Shown here: positions 18,808 to 27,958 of the stretch, in pieces
Position numbering within the stretch: position 1 is the stretch's first letter
How the letters are laid out: each line of letters begins with the position of its first letter
From: SHLQ01 sp964610745
GTDB taxonomy: Bacteria > Actinomycetota > Acidimicrobiia > Acidimicrobiales > SHLQ01
Assembly: GCA_964610745.1 (NCBI GenBank)
Contig: CAZSYL010000004.1
Span: forward strand, 1-64,000
Reading direction: 5' to 3'
DNA: 64,000 bases
Notes under the pieces: generated by a model
What the model was told of the DNA's origin: nothing
The model's database searches: none
The model's input: the letters and a program-made list of their open reading frames with translations, nothing else
Program-made: the position numbers and the translations under genes

Positions 18808-19827
18808 ATGCGAGCAAGCAGAAGCGACGGACCCGTGATCGACATCCATTGTCATAGAGAATGCGGGCCTGCGACCAAGCTCATGGCAGCCGAAGAGGAC
18901 AAGGCGGGCCGCAAACGAATGAGCTATGGAAGCAAACTCACCCGTGAGGTCAATCGCGCACAGCTCGCTCACCTCCGGCCCAAGATGGAGTTCCTTGAAG
19001 AGCGTCTGTCCGATATGGACAACATGGGCGTCGATGTGCAGGCCATCGCGGTCTCGGTATACCAGTACTACTACTGGGCAAGCGTCGAGGTGGGTGCTCG
19101 GGTCAGCCGCCTGATCAACGAAGAACTGGTTGAATCGACGTCGAAGTTTCCCGGACGTTTCAGTCCACTCGGCACCGTGCCGTTACAGGACACCGACGCC
19201 GCGATTGCCGAGCTGACCTACTGTGTCGAAGAGCTCGGCATGTTGGGCCTCGAGATTGGCACCCACGTCGACAGCACCGAAGAAATTTCTACTCCCCGGC
19301 TCGATCCGTTCTGGGCAGAGGTCGAGCGCCTCAACGCAGTTGTCGTCGTCCACACGAACGGACACACCCACAAGGAACGCCTCCAGGGACACAACTTCGT
19401 CAACATCATCGGCCACGCCTTCGAAGCAACCCTCGCCACAGCCCACCTGATCTTCAACGGTGTCATGGAGCGGTACCCCAACCTGAAGGTCGTGGTGGTT
19501 CACGGCGGCGGCTACCTGCCCGCTTACTCGGGGCGAATCGACCATGCCTGGCGAGCACGTGAAGATGTTCGAGAAGGTGTGCCGCAGCTTCCGACCGAAT
19601 ACCTCAAGCGGTTCTTCTTCGACACGATGGTCTTCGAACCCGACCAGCTGAAGTATCTCATCGACACATACGGTGCAGACCATATTCTCCTCGGGACCGA
19701 CTATCCCTACGACATGGGTGAAGACGACCCGTTGGAGTTGATCGGGAGCGTTCCCGGTCTCGAGCAACATCAGATCGACCTAATAAGCGGTGGAAACGCC
19801 GCACGACTACTGGGATTGGAATCATGA
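18808..19827 (+). CDS. ACMSD-like amidohydrolase / decarboxylase
   Basis: A 339-residue member of the aminocarboxymuconate-semialdehyde decarboxylase family: IDIHCHRECGP (HxH metal ligands), VVVHGGGYLPAYSGRIDHAW, and LLGTDYPYDMGEDDP (metal Asp). The family contains non-oxidative decarboxylases of aromatic acids and hydrolases. GGGGG lies 7 nt before ATG 18808. The stop overlaps the next gene by 4 bp, starting a three-gene operon with two Gfo/Idh/MocA dehydrogenases. Confidence 0.87.
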   Translation: MRASRSDGPVIDIHCHRECGPATKLMAAEEDKAGRKRMSYGSKLTREVNRAQLAHLRPKMEFLEERLSDMDNMGVDVQAIAVSVYQYYYWASVEVGARVSRLINEELVESTSKFPGRFSPLGTVPLQDTDAAIAELTYCVEELGMLGLEIGTHVDSTEEISTPRLDPFWAEVERLNAVVVVHTNGHTHKERLQGHNFVNIIGHAFEATLATAHLIFNGVMERYPNLKVVVVHGGGYLPAYSGRIDHAWRAREDVREGVPQLPTEYLKRFFFDTMVFEPDQLKYLIDTYGADHILLGTDYPYDMGEDDPLELIGSVPGLEQHQIDLISGGNAARLLGLES

Positions 19828-20936
19828 CAGGAATCGGGCTCGCAGTAATTGGCTGTGGCACCATCGGACGAATTCGAGCAGTACTGGCTCGCGAACATCC
19901 AGGGGTGACCTGGCTCGGCCTTGCCGACCGACACGAAGACACCGCGAACGCTCTCGCTGCCGACACCGAAGCGGACTTCGTCACCACGGACACCGCGGCA
20001 CTCCTCGCTCGGCCAGAGGTAACGGCGGTGATCGTGGCAACCGATGAGCGCGAGCACGTCGATCCAATCATGCAGTCGATCTCGTATGGCTTTCCGATGT
20101 TCATCGAGAAGCCGCTTGCGACCGACCCGCTCGACTCCGCCCGGATTCTCGCGGCGATCGAGGAAAATGAGATCGATGCCGTTATTGGCTACACGAACCG
20201 TTTCCGACGTCGCTTCCTCGGTGTAAAGCAGAAGCTTCGTGAAGGTCAGATCGGTGATGTGACCAGCGTGGTTACGCGAGCGTTCATGAACCGGATGGTC
20301 GTCCACGCGACCTTGGCCAAGGCCGATGACAGGACAAACCTGACGCCCATGGTGGTGTCGGGCACGCACAGTCTCGACATGTCGATGTGGCTCATGGAAG
20401 GCAAGAAGCCGGTCGAGGTCTACGCTCGATCTATCGACACATTGCTCGGTGAGTGGGGCACCAAGGACGCCACCTTTGGCATCTTCACCATGGACGACGG
20501 CACGTTGTTCAGCATGAATATTTCGTGGGCGCTTCCAGTTGTTTGGCCCGGCGCTGTCTACGGTCTCGAGATCGGCATCGTCGGCACGAAGGGCGTCATC
20601 GACATCGAAGACACCCACCGCGACGTGATCATCGCATCCGAGGTCGCCCAGCCCGCTGGTTACACGACCCGCGGCTTCGAACCACCGAGCGAACGCCATG
20701 TCGACTTCATGGGCAGTTATCCGCCCGGCGATCTCTCCGACGGGATGCTGTGGGGTCCTATGCGCGAAGAGACCCTGACCTGGTACAACCGCCTAGCAAA
20801 GGGCTTCGACACACCCCATGCCACCGCAGCCGAAGGTCACAGCAACCTGATCCTGACCATGGCCATGGACTACTCGTCAAAGACCGGCAAGCCCGTCAAA
20901 CTTCCCATCGAACCCCAACAACTACTGGAGCTCTAG
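19824..20936 (+). CDS. Gfo/Idh/MocA family oxidoreductase
   Basis: A 370-residue NAD(P)-dependent dehydrogenase: N-terminal Rossmann GIGLAVIGCGTIGRIRA, the conserved EKPLATD with catalytic Lys (about residue 95), and a C-terminal alpha/beta domain with SGTHSLDMSMWLM (HxxD-type substrate site). The family oxidises or reduces cyclitols, sugars and related alcohols. It overlaps the ACMSD-like gene by ATGA and is followed after 4 bp by a paralog. Confidence 0.88.
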   Translation: MTGIGLAVIGCGTIGRIRAVLAREHPGVTWLGLADRHEDTANALAADTEADFVTTDTAALLARPEVTAVIVATDEREHVDPIMQSISYGFPMFIEKPLATDPLDSARILAAIEENEIDAVIGYTNRFRRRFLGVKQKLREGQIGDVTSVVTRAFMNRMVVHATLAKADDRTNLTPMVVSGTHSLDMSMWLMEGKKPVEVYARSIDTLLGEWGTKDATFGIFTMDDGTLFSMNISWALPVVWPGAVYGLEIGIVGTKGVIDIEDTHRDVIIASEVAQPAGYTTRGFEPPSERHVDFMGSYPPGDLSDGMLWGPMREETLTWYNRLAKGFDTPHATAAEGHSNLILTMAMDYSSKTGKPVKLPIEPQQLLEL

Positions 20937-20940
20937 ACCA

Positions 20941-22008
20941 ATGAATCCCCTGAACGTCGCCGTCATCGGTACCGGATGGTGCGGAGGCATCCGCGCCGTC
21001 GCCTGCGCTCAACATCCGCTCTGCAAGGACCTACACATCGCGGAGACAAACCCCGAACGACTCGCGGAGATGATCGAACAGACATCGCCAGCGAGCTCGA
21101 CAGACCAATGGGAGACGCTCCTTGAGCGCGGCGATGTCGACGTCGTCTATATCTCGGCCACGCCGGAGGGGTTGCACTACCCAATGGCCAAGGCCGCCCT
21201 CGAGGCCGGCAAGCACGTCTTTCTGGAAAAGCCGATCGCGCTCCGTCTCGAGGAGGCCGATGAACTGGTCGAACTCTCCGAGAGCAACAACCTCAAATTC
21301 ACGATTGGCTACTCGCAGCGCTTCAACGCAAAGCAGGCTTACGCGAAGCGCACACTCGACTCGGGGCAGCTCGGCGAACCCTCGTCGGTGCTCGTTAGCC
21401 GTCATATCGGCCGGAACCTCGGCATGAAGATCGGCAACCGGATCAAGTTGTCGCCGGCGGCGATGGAAGCAACCCACGACATCGACTTCGCCATGTGGCT
21501 ACTCGAACCTCGTCGGCCCGTGCGCGTGTACTCACAGGTTGCGTTCGGAGCCCGTCGGGAAACCGGCCTGCCCGACTCGCAGGTGATCATCATCACGATG
21601 GACGACGGTGTGGTCGCAACGATCAGTGCGGGTATGTCTATCCCGAACCACTACAAGAACGCGTCGACCACGTGGATCGAGGTCCTTGGAACCGACGGCA
21701 GCATCTTTGCTGACGACAGTCATCGTGACATCGTCCTCAACACGGAGAAGGACGGAATCCAATTCCCGATTTCGACCATGCCCGGCGAAGCGGTCGGCCA
21801 GATGTATGCCGGACCAATGGAACGCGAGACGATCGCATTCCTCGAAGCGGTTGTCTATGACCAACCCGTCATGGTCGAACCACGACTCGCCCGGATGACG
21901 ATGGAGGTCTACATGGCTGCAGACCTTTCTGCAGATATCAACGAACCTGTCGAGTTGCCGCTCTCGGCCGATCAGATGGGCCTCGCTCTCGCCGCCTCCG
22001 TCAGGTAG
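20941..22008 (+). CDS. Gfo/Idh/MocA family oxidoreductase (second copy)
   Basis: A 355-residue paralog of its upstream neighbour: VAVIGTGWCGGIRAVA Rossmann motif, EKPIALR with the catalytic Lys, and EATHDIDFAMWLL. Both keep the His-Asp pair of the substrate site, so both are probably active and act in sequence or on related substrates. It ends in an 8-bp overlap with the convergent CinA-like gene. Confidence 0.88.
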   Translation: MNPLNVAVIGTGWCGGIRAVACAQHPLCKDLHIAETNPERLAEMIEQTSPASSTDQWETLLERGDVDVVYISATPEGLHYPMAKAALEAGKHVFLEKPIALRLEEADELVELSESNNLKFTIGYSQRFNAKQAYAKRTLDSGQLGEPSSVLVSRHIGRNLGMKIGNRIKLSPAAMEATHDIDFAMWLLEPRRPVRVYSQVAFGARRETGLPDSQVIIITMDDGVVATISAGMSIPNHYKNASTTWIEVLGTDGSIFADDSHRDIVLNTEKDGIQFPISTMPGEAVGQMYAGPMERETIAFLEAVVYDQPVMVEPRLARMTMEVYMAADLSADINEPVELPLSADQMGLALAASVR

Positions 22009-23173
22009 CTGTTTGCAGGGCCCTGCGGAGCAGGTGTAACCCACTCGACACCGCAAAGGTGCGAGCGCGCTCATCGTTGCCCAGGGCCTGGAGCGAGGTA
22101 ATCACTTCGGTGCTAGGGGTCCGAATCGCGATACCGACCTGACGAGCCGCAACGCCGTCGCTGGTCGCCTGCTCGGTGACCTCACCGACGACGAGGGTGA
22201 CGTCCGCTGTCGTCATGTGTGAATCGAGTAGGTCTGCCGCATGGGTTTCGACGTTGGCCACCGGGCCCACACTCGGTTTGATTCTCGACCCAATAAACGC
22301 CGAGGAGGCAGCGAGGCGCGCCGTGACCAATCCCCGCGTGCTGACCTCAAGACAGTCAACTTCCCAGTCCTGTTCGACGAGCAACGCATCGATCAAATCA
22401 TCGACACTCTCATCGTCTGTCCCGAAGACGGCATCGCCAAGGCGTTGGCGGATGATCTCCTCCACGGTCGAGATCTTCGCTGCGGCATCCTCGGCGGTCG
22501 CGGCCTTTGCGGAGATGCGAACCCGAACTTCGGGCCCGTTGATGAGGAACGCGACCGATGGATTGGTCTGTTCATAGAGGTCGTCGAGTCGCTCGGAGAT
22601 CTGCGACTCGCCCAGCCCCCAGCAATGGAGCAGACGGCTGGATAGCACCGCAGGCTCGCCGGACAGTTCACGCAGTTGAGGGCGTACCGACTCGTCGATC
22701 ATCGCCCTCATCTCCGCCGGCACCCCAGGAACGGCAAAGATCGGTGTTCCCGATCCTGTCGCTGCAATCCCGAGGGCCACACCACTGCTATTCGGCATTG
22801 GATTCGTGCCTTCGGGATACGTCGCCATACGCAGAGCCGTGTCAGCCACCACTCCCCAGCTGGCCAATCGTTCTCGAATGACCTGCGCGTGCGACTCGTC
22901 GGTCGCGAGGCCAACACCGAGGATGGCGCAGATCGCATCGCGGGTTTGGTCATCTTGGGTGGGACCGATCCCACCGGTAAGCACGACCGCGTCCGCTCGA
23001 CCTCGAGCCGTCTCGATCGTGTCGATCAGCCGATCGAGGTTGTCGCCAACGATGACCTGATAGTTGACGTCGAAGCCGTCTTCGGCGAAACGACGGCCAA
23101 TGTCGGCTGCGTTGGTATTGACGATCTCACCAAGGAGCAGCTCGGTTCCAACGGCAATGACTTCGACGATCAC
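22001..23173 (-). CDS. CinA-family protein with degenerate amidase domain
   Basis: A 390-residue two-domain protein. The N-terminal MoCF-like (COG1058) domain is intact: VGTELLLGEIVNTN and LTGGIGPTQDD. The C-terminal domain should be the nicotinamide-nucleotide amidase with ESCTGGLL and VTGIAGP; here these read EVSTRGLV and VVGEVTEQ, so deamidase activity is doubtful. Unlike most actinobacterial cinA genes it sits among catabolic genes, overlapping the FAH gene by 4 bp. Confidence 0.85.
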   Translation of the reverse strand: MIVEVIAVGTELLLGEIVNTNAADIGRRFAEDGFDVNYQVIVGDNLDRLIDTIETARGRADAVVLTGGIGPTQDDQTRDAICAILGVGLATDESHAQVIRERLASWGVVADTALRMATYPEGTNPMPNSSGVALGIAATGSGTPIFAVPGVPAEMRAMIDESVRPQLRELSGEPAVLSSRLLHCWGLGESQISERLDDLYEQTNPSVAFLINGPEVRVRISAKAATAEDAAAKISTVEEIIRQRLGDAVFGTDDESVDDLIDALLVEQDWEVDCLEVSTRGLVTARLAASSAFIGSRIKPSVGPVANVETHAADLLDSHMTTADVTLVVGEVTEQATSDGVAARQVGIAIRTPSTEVITSLQALGNDERARTFAVSSGLHLLRRALQTAT

Positions 23174-24048
23174 GCGATAACCGGATTGGTGAGAGTCCCG
23201 ACACCTTCAATCTCGACCTCCACCACATCGCCTTCCTGGAGAAACTTTGGCGGATCGAAACCAACTCCCACACCGGCGGGAGTTCCCGTGGCGATCACAT
23301 CTCCGGCTTCCAACATGATCGTCTGTGAGATGGTCGCGATCAACGTTGGAATGTCGAAGATCAGCAGCGAGATCTTCGCTTCCTGGCGGAGCTCGCCGTT
23401 GACACGCGTTCGAAGGGTATTGCCCGTGATGTCATCGATTTCATCGCTCGTCACAATGGCGGGGCCCATGGGGCCGAACGTGTAGGCGCTCTTGCCAAGG
23501 AAGTACTGCACGTGATGCTGCTGGACCGTTCGGGCAGTGACATCGTTGATCACGGTGTAGCCATAGACGTGATTCATCGACTCTGCTTCGGAGATGTTCA
23601 TCCCACCAGTTCCGATGACGACGCCCAGTTCCCCCTCATAGTCGGTCGTGTTGCTCGGGTCTGACGAGAGTCGGATTCCGTCGCCTGAAGCGATGATTGA
23701 CGAGCGCGCCTTGGTGAAGACAATTGGGTGTTGAGGAATCGGCGTTACCTCGGACGCGTCGAAACCGCTGTCGGAGAACTCGAGCGCATGAGCGTGGTAA
23801 TTCTTGCCAATCGCCATGATGTTGTTCGGTGGCCGCACTGGTGCCTCGAGGCGTGGCTTGGACACCACGATCGCCCGTTCATCCTCGAGTACGCGCCGGG
23901 CAGCGGCGAGGCCCTCGTCTCCGAGCGAGATCATGTCAACCATGTTGGTTGGAAGGCTCGGGTCGCTGGCAAGGTCGAGCACCTCGCCATCAGCTCTCAG
24001 CAGGCCGATGCCGCTCTTCGAGTCGGTTGTGAACGTCACGAGTTTCAT
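23170..24048 (-). CDS. Fumarylacetoacetate hydrolase-family protein
   Basis: A 292-residue FAH-fold enzyme: metal-binding Glu pair in DYEGELGVVIG, a further ligand region in YGYTVINDVTART, and GDVIATGTPAGVG. Such proteins are acylpyruvases, 2-oxohept-3-ene-dioate hydratases or decarboxylases in meta-cleavage and homoprotocatechuate pathways. The N-terminal cap domain is present. It is coupled to the CinA-like gene downstream; 166 bp upstream, with no visible feature, separate it from the MR/MLE gene. Confidence 0.88.
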   Translation of the reverse strand: MKLVTFTTDSKSGIGLLRADGEVLDLASDPSLPTNMVDMISLGDEGLAAARRVLEDERAIVVSKPRLEAPVRPPNNIMAIGKNYHAHALEFSDSGFDASEVTPIPQHPIVFTKARSSIIASGDGIRLSSDPSNTTDYEGELGVVIGTGGMNISEAESMNHVYGYTVINDVTARTVQQHHVQYFLGKSAYTFGPMGPAIVTSDEIDDITGNTLRTRVNGELRQEAKISLLIFDIPTLIATISQTIMLEAGDVIATGTPAGVGVGFDPPKFLQEGDVVEVEIEGVGTLTNPVIA

Positions 24049-24214
24049 TGACGTGGTCCTTTGGAATTGGGCGACGATGGGGTGCGTCTACCGGGTTGGA
24101 GCCGGGGGATTGAGAGGTTTGTGGGGGTCGAGCAGATGTACGCCTGCAGGTAAGAGCGGTCGATGGTCGGGGAACAAATGGAGCCTCCAATGACCGCGGT
24201 GCGCAGTGTCGCAG

Positions 24215-25294
24215 TCATCGATCGATGTCGTCCACATCGATGCCAAGACCAGGACCGGTTGGGACCGTGTAATGGCCATCCTCGACAACCAATGGTGCCG
24301 TCGTGATGTCTTCAGCGATGCCCTGGTTTCCGGGGCTGCAACCAAAGGCCACGGAGTTCATCGCCGCAGCACAGTGCACGTTTGCTGCTGCAGCGACGCT
24401 CGACTCTGCAATCTTGCCAGCCAGGTTGATCGAGAGATCGAATGCATCGCAAAGAGCCGCTCCGCGCATGACCCCGGTGACGCCGCCTAACTTGACCATC
24501 TTCAGACTCACACCGGCGACACCGGTCCGCCAGAACGATGCGATGTCGGCGAAGGAATGCACGCTCTGATCGGCACAGATCGGTATGGGTGAAGACTGCG
24601 CAACTCGAACCATTGCATCGATGTCCCCCTGTCGTATCGGTTGCTCGATGAAGGCAACGTCCTGGCCGTCGAGCTCTCGCAGGAACCGAATTGCCTCCGG
24701 CTCGCTCCATCCTTGATTCGCGTCGCCGCAGACGACCGCGTCGGCAGGTAGTTCGGCTCGAATCTCCGTCATTGTTCGCAACTCGTCGGCGGGATCGCCG
24801 ATTGCGAGCTTGACTTTCAGCCATCGATACCCAGAGTCGTACTTTGCGCGGGCCGTGGCGATGTCGTCGTCGGGGACACCGCTGCCGACCATCGTCAGGG
24901 CAGCCACCCGATCACGGGAGGGTCCGCCCAGAAGTTGAACGACAGGGACGCCAAGGACTTTTCCCGCAAGGTCGTGCAACGCAATATCGATCGCTCCAGC
25001 CGCCGTGTCGTTCCCATACATTGCCGCGGCCATCTCGGTCCAGAGCGCGGTGCGTGCCAATGGGTCCTTACCGATGATCCGCTCCCCGAGAAATCCGACC
25101 GCAGCCGCGATGCTCTCCTGGGTCTCACCGGTCAGGTCAGTCGCCTCGACCCCTTCACCCCAACCAATGGCTCCATCGTCGGTGGTGATCTTGACGAGGA
25201 CGTTGTCCGAGTGAGCCACGGTGATGTGCGACATCACGATCGGCTTGATGAGGGGAACGCGGATGGGAATGGCTTCGACCTTTGCGATTCTCAC
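24215..25294 (-). CDS. Mandelate racemase/muconate lactonizing enzyme-family protein
   Basis: A 359-residue enolase-superfamily enzyme with the MLE-subgroup catalytic set: KxK in WLKVKLAIGD, metal ligands in CGDANQGW (Asp), FIEQPI (Glu) and CADQSVHS (Asp), and the opposing Lys in SLKMVKLGG. Substrates in this subgroup include cis,cis-muconates and dipeptides; the surroundings suggest a cycloisomerase of a ring-cleavage product. It diverges from the cupin gene across the palindrome at 25341-25359. Confidence 0.88.
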   Translation of the reverse strand: MRIAKVEAIPIRVPLIKPIVMSHITVAHSDNVLVKITTDDGAIGWGEGVEATDLTGETQESIAAAVGFLGERIIGKDPLARTALWTEMAAAMYGNDTAAGAIDIALHDLAGKVLGVPVVQLLGGPSRDRVAALTMVGSGVPDDDIATARAKYDSGYRWLKVKLAIGDPADELRTMTEIRAELPADAVVCGDANQGWSEPEAIRFLRELDGQDVAFIEQPIRQGDIDAMVRVAQSSPIPICADQSVHSFADIASFWRTGVAGVSLKMVKLGGVTGVMRGAALCDAFDLSINLAGKIAESSVAAAANVHCAAAMNSVAFGCSPGNQGIAEDITTAPLVVEDGHYTVPTGPGLGIDVDDIDR

Positions 25295-25340
25295 GGTTCC
25301 CTCCGTCAGTGATAGACCTCAGCACGAGCCCATTTTCCCT

Positions 25341-25359
25341 ATCTGATATAATGTCAGAT
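25341..25359. promoter_or_regulatory. Palindromic operator ATCTGA-N7-TCAGAT
   Basis: ATCTGATATAATGTCAGAT is a 19-bp near-perfect palindrome between divergent MR/MLE and cupin genes. A nearly identical site lies at 53673-53695 between another divergent pair. The core contains TATAAT, so binding could block a promoter for the cupin unit. Confidence 0.6.
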
Positions 25360-25386
25360 CCGCAGGGGAGACCAGAACTTGAAAGG

Positions 25387-25791
25387 GTGAGTTCGATCGG
25401 ACGTTTGCTGAAGTTCGCTACGCAGGACCGAATTTCGAGGGGTGACGGGATCGAAACCGTCCGTCTGAGCGAGCCGCTTCTCGACGGCCAGTCCTTCATC
25501 AAAGGCATTACGTCGTTCCCGCCAGGAGCTGGCCTCGACGAGCACAGCCACAACACGGTCGAGCAGGTCACTGTCCTCGAGGGCAGCGGATTCGTTGAGA
25601 TCGCGGGTGTTCAACACCGCCTAGATCAATACGACTGCACGCAAGTCCCGGCGGGCGAATCCCATCGATTTGTGAACGATGGTGATTCGGTTATGCGCAT
25701 ACTCTGGGTGTACGGCCGACCCGATGTGACCCGCACGTTTACAGCGACCGGCGAGACCGTGTCCAACCACGCCAAGCCGAGCAGTTCGTGA
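25387..25791 (+). CDS. Cupin-domain protein
   Basis: A 134-residue single-domain cupin: motif 1 DEHSHNTVEQVTVLEG with His, His and Glu ligands, and motif 2 VPAGESHRFVNDGD with the distal His. Possible roles are metal-dependent isomerase or dioxygenase of small acids. GTG 25387 is preferred (GAAAGG just before); an in-frame ATG at 25351 lies inside the conserved operator and is therefore unlikely. The stop overlaps the next gene as GTGA. Confidence 0.82.
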   Translation: MSSIGRLLKFATQDRISRGDGIETVRLSEPLLDGQSFIKGITSFPPGAGLDEHSHNTVEQVTVLEGSGFVEIAGVQHRLDQYDCTQVPAGESHRFVNDGDSVMRILWVYGRPDVTRTFTATGETVSNHAKPSSS

Positions 25792-26846
25792 GCAACCCCC
25801 GGTTCCTAGCCGACGAACTCGTACGCTTTGCCTCCTCCGCACTTCGAGCTCTCGAAGTCCAGCCTGAACACGCGGACATCACCGCAACACGGCTCGTTGA
25901 GGCCGACGCACGCGGCCGCACGGGTCATGGCCTAATCCGGCTCGGCCCGTACCTTGGTCGCATCGAAGCAGGTGGGGTGAATCTCAACCCGGAGATTCAG
26001 GTTCTTCGCGAGACACCGACCAGCGCGTTGATCGATGGCGACAACGGACTCGGCCAGGTGATCATGACCCAAGCCACCGAGCTCGCAATCGACAAAGCGA
26101 TGACCAGCGGCATGGCATGGGTCGGCACCGTCCGCTCAAACCACGCGGGGGCGGCTGGTTTGTATCCGCTGCTCGCGGCTAACGAGAAGCTCGTCTCGAT
26201 GTACTTCGCGGTCGCCAACGCGAACGGCATGGCGCCTTGGGGCGGCACCGACTCGCTCCTCGGGACCAACCCGATCTCCATCGGCATTCCGTCGATGGAT
26301 GCCGCGCCTTTTCTCCTCGACATCGCCACCACACAAACCAGCCACGGAACGATCAAGGTCGCCGCACAAAACGGCGAGCAGATGCCGGTCGGTTGGGTCA
26401 TCGACCAGAACGGCGATCCAATCACTGACCCCAACAAAGCCCATGAAGGCATGCTGCTGCCGATGGGTGGCTACAAGGGATCAGGGCTGAACATCGCGGT
26501 CGGACTGCTGGCTGGGGCTATGAACGGTGCCGCCTTTCTGAGCTCGGTCATCGACCATCGCGTCGAGCTATCTACACCAACCAACACCGGCCAGGCCATC
26601 TTCGTGATGCGCGCTGACCTGTTTCAACCAGCCGAAGATGCGCTTGGCGCAATGTCGAAACACCTCGACGAACTCCGAACGTCGGCAACCCGCGGCGGCG
26701 AGCTAGTGCGCCTACCAGGCGATGCTGCAGCAGCGATGGCCGAGGAGAGCGAGGCGCTCGGTGTCGCCGTCTCACCGGTGCTCGTTCGAACACTGAACGA
26801 ACTCGCAGTGCGCCTGGGCATTGACACTCTCCGAGTCGAGCCATAA
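25788..26846 (+). CDS. Ldh2-type malate/lactate/ureidoglycolate dehydrogenase
   Basis: A 352-residue member of the YlbC/YjmC NAD(P)-dependent 2-hydroxyacid dehydrogenase family: opening helix with GHGLIRLGPYL, catalytic His in RSNHAGAAG, the NPISIGIPS segment and GGYKGSGLNI. It oxidises or reduces a 2-hydroxy/2-keto acid pair with non-Rossmann NAD binding. It starts GTG, overlapping the cupin gene, so it is in the operon controlled at 25341-25359. Confidence 0.88.
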   Translation: MSNPRFLADELVRFASSALRALEVQPEHADITATRLVEADARGRTGHGLIRLGPYLGRIEAGGVNLNPEIQVLRETPTSALIDGDNGLGQVIMTQATELAIDKAMTSGMAWVGTVRSNHAGAAGLYPLLAANEKLVSMYFAVANANGMAPWGGTDSLLGTNPISIGIPSMDAAPFLLDIATTQTSHGTIKVAAQNGEQMPVGWVIDQNGDPITDPNKAHEGMLLPMGGYKGSGLNIAVGLLAGAMNGAAFLSSVIDHRVELSTPTNTGQAIFVMRADLFQPAEDALGAMSKHLDELRTSATRGGELVRLPGDAAAAMAEESEALGVAVSPVLVRTLNELAVRLGIDTLRVEP

Positions 26847-26880
26847 CCGGCGAATGGGAAACGATAGAAAAGGGATCGAC

Positions 26881-27888
26881 ATGCGTGCATTAGTCCTTGT
26901 GGAACCAGGCCGAACAGAGGTACAGAACGTTCCGGTCCCCGACGTTGAGGCGACGGGCGACGCCTTGGTGCGCATACAGACAGCGGGCCTGTGTGGCACG
27001 GACTCGAGCATTGTTTCCGGAAAGATCCCTGCACCAATCCCCCAGATCATGGGCCACGAAGCAATCGGGGTCGTCGAGGTCCCCGGCAGAAAAGGGCTCT
27101 TTCGTGCTGGCCAGCGGGTTCTTGTCGACCCTGGAATCTCGTGTGATCACTGCGACGTGTGCCGGCGTGGACACCCAAACCTGTGCCGCAACGGTGGCCT
27201 CCTCGGTAGAGATTTCGACGGAGTGTTCGCCGAGTACGTGGCGATCGACGAGAAGCAACTCCTCCCGGTGCCAGACTCGGTCGACCCCGATCAATTTGGC
27301 GTCATCCAAGTGTTGGGAACCTGTGTGCACGCCTTGGCGAAGGTTTCGATTCGACCTGGCGATATCGCTGTCGTCCTCGGCCTTGGCGTGTCGGGCCAGC
27401 TGATAGCGCAACTGCTCACGAAGCGAGGAGCCACCGTAGTTGGGGTTGCACGCTCTGAATGGAAACGCGACCTGGCAATTGAGCTTGGAATCCACGCCGC
27501 CGTTTCTCCCGCAGAGGTCGAAGAGACGGTGACAAGGCTCAGCAAAGGGCGCGGAGCCAACGTCGTGGTTGAAGCTGTCGGCACGGAAGCAACGTTCGGC
27601 CAGGCGATCGAGCTGGCGGGTATTGCCGGAACGGTCGTCCTCTTTGGAACCGCCTCCGGAGGTGGCCAGGGCCTCCCCTACTATCAGCTCTACTTAAAGG
27701 AGCTCACCATCTTGAATCCTCGGGCCGCCACAAGGGGCGACTACGAGCGAGCGATCGAGCTCGTCGACTCAGGCATCGTCAACGGGGCCCCGCTGGTGTC
27801 GGCCACCTTCGACCTGCGAAATGCAACCGACGCCCTAGACGCAGTCCGCGAATCCACCACCCTCAAAGTCCTCATCGACGCCACCTAG
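26881..27888 (+). CDS. Zinc-dependent alcohol dehydrogenase (MDR family)
   Basis: A 335-residue medium-chain dehydrogenase: catalytic zinc site GLCGTDSSI and GHEAIGVVE, structural zinc loop CDHCDVCRRGHPNLC (four Cys), and Rossmann segment VVLGLGVSGQLIAQLL. ATG 26881 is preceded by AAAGGG; the longer frame from 26821 overlaps the Ldh gene. It is the last gene of the cupin/Ldh unit; the transposase element begins 17 bp later. Confidence 0.88.
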   Translation: MRALVLVEPGRTEVQNVPVPDVEATGDALVRIQTAGLCGTDSSIVSGKIPAPIPQIMGHEAIGVVEVPGRKGLFRAGQRVLVDPGISCDHCDVCRRGHPNLCRNGGLLGRDFDGVFAEYVAIDEKQLLPVPDSVDPDQFGVIQVLGTCVHALAKVSIRPGDIAVVLGLGVSGQLIAQLLTKRGATVVGVARSEWKRDLAIELGIHAAVSPAEVEETVTRLSKGRGANVVVEAVGTEATFGQAIELAGIAGTVVLFGTASGGGQGLPYYQLYLKELTILNPRAATRGDYERAIELVDSGIVNGAPLVSATFDLRNATDALDAVRESTTLKVLIDAT

Positions 27889-27904
27889 CAGAGCCACACC
27901 CAAT

Positions 27905-27958
27905 GGGGTCAGGTCTCACTTTCACCCATCCGGTGGTGGGGTCAGGTCTCACTTTCAC
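27905..27958. repeat. Two direct copies of a 21-bp unit
   Basis: Identical copies of GGGGTCAGGTCTCACTTTCAC at 27905-27925 and 27938-27958, separated by 12 bp, directly downstream of the transposase stop. The GGGGTC core is shared with the palindromes near recG (5796-6019). Confidence 0.85.
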
